Positions 15,181 to 20,160 of a DNA stretch of 20,160 nucleotides are shown here, in pieces. A program made the translations under genes and the position numbers. The notes beneath the pieces were generated by a model, which saw nothing but the letters and a program-made list of their open reading frames with translations, did no database searches and was not told where the DNA came from. The stretch spans positions 11,578 through 31,737 of the forward strand of contig LWDM01000031.1 of assembly GCA_002083525.1 (NCBI GenBank), read 5' to 3'. Each line of letters opens with the position of its first letter. The stretch's first letter is position 1. Origin of the DNA: Proteobacteria bacterium SG_bin9. Lineage in GTDB: Bacteria; Pseudomonadota; Alphaproteobacteria; Rhizobiales; Xanthobacteraceae.

Positions 15181-15495
15181 GTGCAGGTTCTCGTTCGCGA
15201 TAACAATGTCGACCAGGCTCTCAAGGCGCTGAAGAAGAAGATGCAGCGCGAGGGCATTTTCCGCGAGATGAAGCTCCGCGGTCACTACGAAAAGCCCTCC
15301 GAGAAGAAGGCCCGCGAAAAGGCGGAAGCCGTTCGCCGCGCCCGCAAGCTCGCGCGCAAGAAGCTGCAGCGCGAAGGCCTGCTGCCGATGAAGCCGAAGC
15401 CCGCTTTCGGCGCCGGTCCGGGTGCCGGCGGTGATCGCGGCGGCCGTGGCGGCGCAGGCGGCCCGGGTGCTGGTCCGCGCGGACCCCGCACCTAA
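15181..15495 (+). CDS. rpsU: 30S ribosomal protein S21 with Gly/Arg-rich tail
   Basis: Small-subunit ribosomal protein S21, which binds near the 16S rRNA 3' end and helps mRNA initiation. Residues 1-70 match the S21 family: QVLVRDNNVDQALKALKK at the start, then EGIFREMKLR and a highly basic helix (KKAREKAEAVRRARKLARKK). The usual protein is about 70 residues. Here a further about 30 residues (75-104) form a Gly/Arg/Pro low-complexity tail (GAGG..RGGRGGAGG..). The start is GTG at 15181 with AGAAGAGG about 8 nt upstream; an ATG at 15175 is out of frame. The gene stands alone after the purEK-thioesterase operon, with 155 bp upstream, and ends in a strong terminator. Confidence 0.95.
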   Translation: MQVLVRDNNVDQALKALKKKMQREGIFREMKLRGHYEKPSEKKAREKAEAVRRARKLARKKLQREGLLPMKPKPAFGAGPGAGGDRGGRGGAGGPGAGPRGPRT

Positions 15496-15518
15496 GTCCT
15501 GTTACGAAAGCCGAATAC

Positions 15519-15548
15519 AAAAACGCGGGCCTTGCGCCCGCGTTTTTT
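15519..15548. terminator. intrinsic bidirectional terminator after rpsU
   Basis: A-run at 15519-15523, stem ACGCGGGC (15523-15530) pairing with GCCCGCGT (15536-15543), 5-nt loop, then a T-run at 15543-15548. It lies between the rpsU stop and the stop of the convergent gene at 15579. The A-run on one side and T-run on the other let it work in both directions. Confidence 0.93.
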
Positions 15549-15578
15549 GTTGCCCTGTTTTGTCGACGCGTGACGCGA

Positions 15579-16451
15579 TCAGCGCGGGATCACCGCGTTG
15601 ATCACCGAGCGCGCGGTCGACACCACATCGTCCGTAATCGACGTCGACTGGCGGCTGGCCGCCTGCAGATCGAGCGGCGGCGCCAGGGGAATGTCCGCCG
15701 GCGGACGGAACGACGAGAACGAACGCTCCTCCCGCACCGTCTCACGCGGCTTGGCGTTGGCCTCATCGCTGCGCGGGCCTGCGCCGTTGTTCGGCGCCGT
15801 CACCAGCATCGCGGGCGGCAGCGGCTGAACCGATTGCTGGACGTGTGGCTGGGTTGGGGCGGCAGCGACCTTCGGCGGCTCCGGCGCACGGGCCGCGGGA
15901 GCAGGCGTGGCGGGCGCGGCCTGACGCTGCGGCTCGGGCTGCTTCGGTGATTCCTTCTGGACGTCCTTGGCCGCTTCGACCGGACCGCGCAGGCGATCGA
16001 GGGCCGCGCGCGCCAATTCGTTGGCATCGCGGTTTTCGCTCGCCGGAGCGGGATCGGTGGCCATAGGCGCGGACGGCGCGACCGCGACAGTCACGGGAGC
16101 CGGGGCCGCAGGGCCAGACATCACCACCGGAGCCGGCGCTGCCTTCACCGGCTTCTCGGACTTATCGGCGGCCTTCGACGCCGCCGGGCGCTTGGCTTCG
16201 GGCGTGGGCTTTTCGGCCTTCTCGATTGACTTGGGCTTGTCGGCATCCTCGGCCGGCGTTTCCGCTTTGGCGACCGGGCCGTCCTTCGCGTCGGTCACGT
16301 CCTTGGCCGGCTCTGCGGTCGAGGCCACGGCAGCCTTCGGCGCGTCGGCCGGTTTGGCGTTGATGTAGTTCGTGACGATGTACGCCCCGACCACCGTCGC
16401 AATCACCGACGGAAAAATCTGAAGGAAGAAATTCGAGACGTGTTTCAGCAT
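15579..16451 (-). CDS. single-TM, Ala/Pro-rich protein of unknown function
   Basis: Unrecognised protein of 290 residues. A hydrophobic helix near the N terminus (about 8-29, FFLQIFPSVIATVVGAYIVT) suggests membrane anchoring. It is followed by about 210 residues rich in Ala, Pro, Lys and Glu with repeated KAEK/EKPT-type segments, probably disordered. The last about 50 residues differ: SFSSFRPPADIPLAPPLDLQ followed by DDVVSTARSVINAVIPR, which could be an amphipathic helix. The start ATG at 16451 has GGGGA 5 nt upstream; a GTG at 16469 in frame is less likely. It lies downstream of the ChaA-like gene on the same strand with about 120 nt and a small hairpin between them, so it may be separately transcribed. 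No function is proposed. Confidence 0.75.
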   Translation of the reverse strand: MLKHVSNFFLQIFPSVIATVVGAYIVTNYINAKPADAPKAAVASTAEPAKDVTDAKDGPVAKAETPAEDADKPKSIEKAEKPTPEAKRPAASKAADKSEKPVKAAPAPVVMSGPAAPAPVTVAVAPSAPMATDPAPASENRDANELARAALDRLRGPVEAAKDVQKESPKQPEPQRQAAPATPAPAARAPEPPKVAAAPTQPHVQQSVQPLPPAMLVTAPNNGAGPRSDEANAKPRETVREERSFSSFRPPADIPLAPPLDLQAASRQSTSITDDVVSTARSVINAVIPR

Positions 16452-16556
16452 GCGTGTCCCCGTGACCACCCATGGTCTGATGCGGGAACTTTTCGACCGA
16501 TTGAGGGATCAACTTAGACGGTTCGGTGGCAATTAGGTGTGGGAATTCGCCCCAAG

Positions 16557-16574
16557 CCTTTCAAAATGGAAAGG
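16557..16574 (-). terminator. weak stem-loop immediately after the chaA-like stop
   Basis: CCTTTC (16557-16562) and GAAAGG (16569-16574) form a 6-bp stem with a 6-nt loop directly abutting the stop codon at 16575-16577. No T-run follows on the minus strand, so terminator function is uncertain. Confidence 0.3.
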
Positions 16575-17672
16575 TTACGGCGCGAACACCAGAAACACGA
16601 ACACGGCAAACAGCACCACGTGCACCACGCCGAACATGATGTTGGTGCGGCCGGTGCCGAAGGTCAGCATGCTGACCAGCATGGTCATGATCAGCAGCAC
16701 GGTCTCCCGGGCGCCGAGACCCAGAACCAGTTCCTTGTTCAGCACCGTGGTCACCACAGCGACCGCCGGAATGGTGAGCCCGATGGTCGCCAGCGACGAG
16801 CCGAGCGCCAGGTTGATGCCCTTCTGAAGATCGTTGCGCTTGGCCGCCGCGATCGCCGCCACGCTCTCCGGCAGCAGCACCAGCAGCGCCACGACGATCG
16901 CCGCGAACGACGGCGGCGCGCCGATCGCCAGCGTCACCGCGTCGACCACTTGCGAGAACGTTTTCGCCAGAAGCACCACTGCGAGAAGTGACACCAGCAG
17001 CAGCGCGAAGCTGATGCCGAGCATCGCGTTGGACACCGGCGGATGCTGATCCGGATCGCCCTGTTCGCCGGCGATGAAGTAATCGCGGTGACGGACTGTC
17101 TGGGTGTACAGAAACAGTCCATACAGAATGAGCGTGACGATGCTGACGAAGGCGAGCTGCGTGGCCGAGAAATACGGCCCCGGAGCCGCGAGCGTGTAGT
17201 TCGGCAGGATCAGCGTGATCGTCGCCAGCACGATCAGCACGCCGAGATAGATGTTGACCCCCGACACCTGGAAATCGAGTTCGCGATGGCGGAAGCAGCC
17301 GGCGATGATGCACACGCCGACCAGCGCATTGCAGACGATCATCAGAACGGCGAACACCGTGTCGCGGGCAAGCGCGGGGGCGGCTTTTTCGCCGAGCATG
17401 ATGGTCGCGATCAGCGCCACCTCGATGATGGTCACGGCGAGCGTCAGCAGCAGCGTCCCATACGGTTCGCCGATGCGCTGCGCGATCACCTCGGCGTGGT
17501 GGACCGCCGCGAACACGGTGCCGAACAGGATCACCAGCAGCACAGCGGCGAACACAAGCCCGCCCGCACTGCGCGTGAACGCAAGCCCCGCGGCCGCGGT
17601 GACGGCGACGAAGGCAATGGCGAGGATCGGGAAGAGCCACGACGAGCGCGGCATGGGTGACTGTGCTGACAT
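16575..17672 (-). CDS. chaA: ChaA-type calcium/cation:proton antiporter
   Basis: Inner-membrane cation/proton antiporter of the CaCA superfamily, 365 residues with about 11 hydrophobic segments. The two characteristic alpha-repeat regions are present: GEPYGTLLLTLAVTIIEVAL (68-87) with acidic Glu84, and LPESVAAIAAAKRNDLQKG (267-285) with Glu269, followed by NLALGSSLATIGLTIP (287-302). The GEPYGTL motif is shared with E. coli ChaA, which exports Ca2+, Na+ or K+ in exchange for protons at alkaline pH. Ion preference here is inferred. The start ATG at 17672 has AGGG about 7 nt upstream. The acidic loop often found between halves in related antiporters is reduced to a short AGEQGDPDQHPP segment (201-212). 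A degenerate repeat lies just upstream. Confidence 0.9.
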   Translation of the reverse strand: MSAQSPMPRSSWLFPILAIAFVAVTAAAGLAFTRSAGGLVFAAVLLVILFGTVFAAVHHAEVIAQRIGEPYGTLLLTLAVTIIEVALIATIMLGEKAAPALARDTVFAVLMIVCNALVGVCIIAGCFRHRELDFQVSGVNIYLGVLIVLATITLILPNYTLAAPGPYFSATQLAFVSIVTLILYGLFLYTQTVRHRDYFIAGEQGDPDQHPPVSNAMLGISFALLLVSLLAVVLLAKTFSQVVDAVTLAIGAPPSFAAIVVALLVLLPESVAAIAAAKRNDLQKGINLALGSSLATIGLTIPAVAVVTTVLNKELVLGLGARETVLLIMTMLVSMLTFGTGRTNIMFGVVHVVLFAVFVFLVFAP

Positions 17673-17683
17673 ACCGTCACCCT

Positions 17684-17720
17684 AAAGCATGACGCTGAAA
17701 AATGGATACCGGTTTTGAGA
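17684..17720. repeat. degenerate dispersed-repeat relic upstream of chaA-like gene
   Basis: The stretch AAAGCATGACGCTGAAAAAT followed by GGATACCGGTTTTGAGA resembles, from memory, a palindromic repeat scattered in Rhizobiales intergenic regions (AGCATGAT...GAAAAGTGG..ACCGGTTTT). Only one half is recognisable and the closing GATCATGCT arm is missing. Assignment rests on recall and needs a genome-wide search. Confidence 0.35.
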
Positions 17721-17873
17721 CGCTCCGCCACTTTTTATCAACTGAAGGCGCATCTTTCGCCGCAGCGGTTCAGCACAGGCTTGCGTTTTCACAAACAGGA
17801 CAGGAGAACTTGCCATCAACGGCCGCCCGTCAAGAACGGCCGCTCTGTTTGAACATCGTATCTGGAGGAAAGC

Positions 17874-18260
17874 ATGTTCTCGCACATTATGATCGGCACC
17901 AACGACCTCGACCGGGCCAAGGATTTCTACGACAAGGTGCTCGGTACGCTCGGCATCCCGCCGGCCGTCGTTGACCGTCATCGCATTTTCTATCGCACCA
18001 AGACCGGTACATTTTCTGTGTCGAAGCCGATCGACGGCAAGGCGGCGACCTTCGCCAATGGCGGCACCATCGGCTTTGCGGCGAAGTCTCCGGAAGAAGC
18101 CGATGCATGGCACGCGATGGGCGTCGCCAACGGCGGCAAAACCTGCGAGGAGCCGCCGGGCATTCGCGACATGGGCGGCGTGAAGCTCTACCTCGCCTAT
18201 CTGCGCGATCCGGACGGCAACAAGCTCTGCGCGCTGCATCGCGTGCCGAAACCCGAATAA
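17874..18260 (+). CDS. VOC (glyoxalase/bleomycin-resistance fold) family protein
   Basis: Single-domain vicinal-oxygen-chelate fold protein of 128 residues. The N terminus MFSHIMIGTNDLDRAKDFYDKVL is the typical first beta-alpha unit, and YLAYLRDPDGNKLCALHR at the C terminus is the usual closing strand. His4 and the segment NGGTIGFAA (60-68) sit where metal ligands occur in other members, but the second ligand position carries Ile/Gly rather than His, so lactoylglutathione-lyase activity is doubtful. The start is certain: GGAGG lies about 6 nt before the ATG. The gene is isolated. Its 200-bp upstream region contains a 9-base direct repeat, AACGGCCGC at 17818-17826 and 17835-17843, of unknown meaning. 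Function is not assignable beyond the fold. Confidence 0.88.
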   Translation: MFSHIMIGTNDLDRAKDFYDKVLGTLGIPPAVVDRHRIFYRTKTGTFSVSKPIDGKAATFANGGTIGFAAKSPEEADAWHAMGVANGGKTCEEPPGIRDMGGVKLYLAYLRDPDGNKLCALHRVPKPE

Positions 18261-18320
18261 GACAAGCCTGAGCAACGCCCCAGCAAGTGGCTGCTGGCAA
18301 CAGTCAGCCGCTTTGCTTGC

Positions 18321-19142
18321 TTATGAGCCGGTAAAGACCGGTGCGCGCTTTTCGACGAAGGCGCGCACCGCTTCCTTGTGATCGGCAGTCGCGGCTGCGC
18401 GCACGAGACGGTCGGCCTCCTGATCCAGCGCTTCAATGAAGCTGCCGGATACGGCCTGATCCAGATTGTCCTTCATGTAGGCGAAGGCCACGCGCGGCCC
18501 GTAAGCCAGCGTACGCGCCATCTCGAACGCGGTTGTCTGCAATTCGGCGTCCGGCACGACCTTGTTGACAAGGCCGAGCGCGAGACCGCGCTGCGCATCG
18601 ATCTTCTCGTTGAAGAAGAGAAGCTCCCTCGCCCGCGAGGTGCCGACGAGCCGCGTCAGGAGCCAGGCGATGCCGTAGTCGCCGCTCAGCGCCACGCGCG
18701 CGTAGCCGGCAATGAGACTCGCACTCTCCGCCGCCACGCGGATGTCGCAGGCGAGCGCGATGGCGAGCCCCGCCCCTGCCGCCGCACCCGGCAGCGCGGC
18801 GATCGTCGGCTTGCGCAAGCCCACCAGCGCGCCGGTCATCGCCTTCTCGCGCACGCGCAGATCCGCAACGCGATCGTCGAAGCTCATGTTGTTCTTGGAG
18901 GAGTTGGCGCCCATGCCCTTGACGTCGCCGCCCGAGCAAAACGCCGTGCCGGCGCCGGTGATCATCACCGCGCCGATCGCATCGTCCGCGCCGCAATGCT
19001 TGATCATGCGCCGCAGCGCCGGCGAGAGCTGATCGGACAGGGAATTGCGCGCCTGCGGACGGTTCAGTGTGATCACCGCGACCTTGTCGCGGACCGCGCA
19101 GAGCAGTTCGTCCGTTCCGGTATCGATCACGGTTTCGGTCAT
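18321..19142 (-). CDS. enoyl-CoA hydratase/isomerase (crotonase) family protein
   Basis: Crotonase-fold protein of 273 residues acting on an acyl-CoA in the cytoplasm. The oxyanion-hole regions are present: FCSGGDVKGMG (68-78) and PGAAAGAGLAIALACD (118-133). The two glutamates that catalyse hydration in mitochondrial crotonase (Glu144 and Glu164) align with Ala127 and Tyr147 here, while Asp155 in SGDYGIAWLL occupies the region where some isomerase-type members carry an acidic residue. It is therefore unlikely to be a classical enoyl-CoA hydratase; an isomerase-like role is possible but unproven. The ATG at 19142 overlaps the stop of the upstream hydrolase as ATGA, implying translational coupling. 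The C terminus ends AFVEKRAPVFTGS, normal for the family, which argues against truncation. Confidence 0.9.
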   Translation of the reverse strand: MTETVIDTGTDELLCAVRDKVAVITLNRPQARNSLSDQLSPALRRMIKHCGADDAIGAVMITGAGTAFCSGGDVKGMGANSSKNNMSFDDRVADLRVREKAMTGALVGLRKPTIAALPGAAAGAGLAIALACDIRVAAESASLIAGYARVALSGDYGIAWLLTRLVGTSRARELLFFNEKIDAQRGLALGLVNKVVPDAELQTTAFEMARTLAYGPRVAFAYMKDNLDQAVSGSFIEALDQEADRLVRAAATADHKEAVRAFVEKRAPVFTGS

Positions 19143-19957
19143 TTGGGTGTGTCCTGAAACGTTTCCGCGAGAAATTTTTTGACGGCTTCGACGGCCCCGT
19201 GATCGTCGAGGTCTTCGTGGATGCCTTTTGGAAAACGTATCATCCGCTTCGGATCGCGAGCAAGATTGTAGAGCCGCTCGCCGAGCGCAATGCCGATCAC
19301 CTGATCGCGTTCGCCGTGCATGATCAGGAGCGGCGCGGTGACGCTGCCGATCCGTTTGTCAGAGTCGAACCGGTCGCGCGACAGCCACTGCACCGGCAGA
19401 AATGGAAAGGCGCGTGAGGCGACATCAGGGATCGAGGTGTACGGCGCTTCGAGAACGAGCTCGCCGATTGCCTTTGTCGCCGCGAGATGCGTCGCCGGTC
19501 CGGTGCCGAGCGAGAAGCCCCACACGGCGATGCGCGACGGCGGATAGCGGCTGGCAGCGAACGCGTACGCCGCGTCCGCATCATGGAAGAGACCCGCCTC
19601 TGTCGGCCTGCCGGACGATCCGCCATAGCCGCGGAACGACAGCGCGACGAGCCCGGTGCCATCGGACGTGATGGCGCGGAAGCGCGGCACGCGCCACGCC
19701 AGCACCTCGCCATTGCCGTGCAGAAACAGAATGACGGGTTTACCGTCACGCGGCGGCACGTGCCAGGCGATCACCTTCTCGCCATCGGCCGTATCGAGCA
19801 CATGCTCCTCCGCCTCCGGATAACCGGCAGCGGCGGGCGACGTACGGAACGTCTGGGGAGCCGGATACAGCATCGATCGCTGTGCGAAGTAGAGCACAGC
19901 GATCAGAATGGCATAGATGGAAGCAACGCCGATCAGCAGCCACTTGAGGACTGCCAT
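19139..19957 (-). CDS. membrane-anchored alpha/beta hydrolase
   Basis: Serine hydrolase of the alpha/beta fold, 272 residues, similar in layout to BEM46/ABHD13-like proteins. An N-terminal membrane helix (about 5-24) precedes the YFAQRSMLYP motif frequent in this group. Active-site elements are visible: HGNGE (80-84) for the oxyanion hole, nucleophile Ser149 in GFSLG (147-151), Asp218 in HGERD and His247 in KGIHEDL. The triad appears complete. The substrate is unknown. The gene starts at 19957, 15 nt after the pntB stop, with only a modest GCTCCG upstream in place of a clear Shine-Dalgarno sequence. Its stop is fused to the start of the crotonase-fold gene, so the two proteins are probably made together and may act on related esters or thioesters. 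Confidence 0.88.
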   Translation of the reverse strand: MAVLKWLLIGVASIYAILIAVLYFAQRSMLYPAPQTFRTSPAAAGYPEAEEHVLDTADGEKVIAWHVPPRDGKPVILFLHGNGEVLAWRVPRFRAITSDGTGLVALSFRGYGGSSGRPTEAGLFHDADAAYAFAASRYPPSRIAVWGFSLGTGPATHLAATKAIGELVLEAPYTSIPDVASRAFPFLPVQWLSRDRFDSDKRIGSVTAPLLIMHGERDQVIGIALGERLYNLARDPKRMIRFPKGIHEDLDDHGAVEAVKKFLAETFQDTPK

Positions 19958-19972
19958 CGGAGCGATCGCTTG

Positions 19973-20160
19973 TTACATCGCCTTGACGATGTTCTCGGAG
20001 ACCTTCTTGGCGTCGCCGAGCAGCATCATCGTGTTGTCGCGGTAGAACAGCGGATTGTCGATACCCGCATAGCCCGACGCGAGCGAGCGCTTGATGAACA
20101 TCACCGTGCCCGCCTTCCAGACCTGAAGCACCGGCATGCCGTAGATCGGCGAGGTCTTGT
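19973..20160 (-). CDS. pntB: NAD(P) transhydrogenase subunit beta, C-terminal end (partial)
   Basis: The last 61 codons plus stop of a gene entering from the right edge. The translated tail contains TSPIYGMPVLQVWKAG, VMFIKRSLASGYAGIDNP, FYRDNTMMLLGDAKK and ends NIVKAM. These are the NADP-binding domain III signatures at the C terminus of proton-translocating transhydrogenase PntB, including the KRS/GYAG and GDAKK nucleotide-contact motifs. The enzyme uses the proton gradient to make NADPH from NADH at the inner membrane. It lies 15 nt upstream of the hydrolase gene on the same strand and may be co-transcribed with it. Confidence 0.93.
   Translation of the reverse strand, partial: KTSPIYGMPVLQVWKAGTVMFIKRSLASGYAGIDNPLFYRDNTMMLLGDAKKVSENIVKAM

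Noticed and set aside
18281..18326. Possible hairpin between the VOC gene and the convergent crotonase gene
   Set aside because: The arms (GCAAG..GGCTG / CAGCC..CTTGC) are broken by mismatched inserts and lack a T-run, so terminator identity is not supported.

Overview
The window is GC-rich, densely packed chromosomal DNA from an alphaproteobacterium, most probably a member of the Bradyrhizobium/Rhodopseudomonas/Afipia group (Nitrobacteraceae). This placement is inferred from recognisable proteins rather than a database search. The supporting signs are an S21 protein with a long Gly/Arg tail, paired DUF465 (YdcH-like) proteins beside purEK, a PAS-GGDEF-EAL protein of the rhizobial type, and an intergenic palindrome of the CGTCATTGCGAG...GAAGCAATCC type. 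I see no tRNA, rRNA, insertion sequence, prophage or CRISPR array. Most of the window reads as core metabolism.

Layout. Positions 1-1188 (minus) hold the two subunits of a 3-oxoacid CoA-transferase, scoA then scoB (cut by the window edge), separated by a palindromic repeat. 1460-3382 (plus) is an AsmA-like envelope protein whose stop overlaps the stop of a convergent operon. That operon (7853 down to 3379, minus) contains a divergent GlpD-like flavoprotein followed by potG-potH-potI, the ATPase and two permeases of a polyamine-type ABC importer; no binding-protein gene is present here. 7961-10669 (minus) is a membrane-anchored triple-PAS GGDEF-EAL protein with a 17-bp palindrome over its ribosome binding site. 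Divergent from it, 10912-12021 (plus) is an L-2-hydroxyglutarate oxidase-like flavoprotein. 12128-12898 carries two small DUF465 proteins facing away from each other across about 380 bp without a gene. 13034-15025 (plus) is a tight purE-purK-thioesterase operon in which the last two genes use TTG starts. 15181-15495 is rpsU, followed by a strong bidirectional terminator. 15579-17672 (minus) holds a single-TM, Ala/Pro-rich protein of unknown function and a ChaA-type cation/proton antiporter. 17874-18260 (plus) is a VOC-fold protein. 19973-18321 (minus) holds an alpha/beta hydrolase and a crotonase-fold protein coupled by an ATGA overlap, downstream of the 3' end of pntB at the window edge.

How the genes relate. 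Several units touch acyl-CoA or small-acid metabolism (ScoAB, the crotonase-fold protein, the hotdog thioesterase, the 2-hydroxyglutarate oxidase-like enzyme). The rest are housekeeping (purine synthesis, ribosome, transhydrogenase) or transport. No obvious new defence or mobile system is visible. The most unusual item is the GlpD-like protein at 6318-7853. It keeps the GlpD fold signatures but has lost essentially every conserved active-site motif, and it appears to head the polyamine-transporter operon. Next are a crotonase lacking both catalytic glutamates and the palindrome at the start of the cyclic-di-GMP gene.
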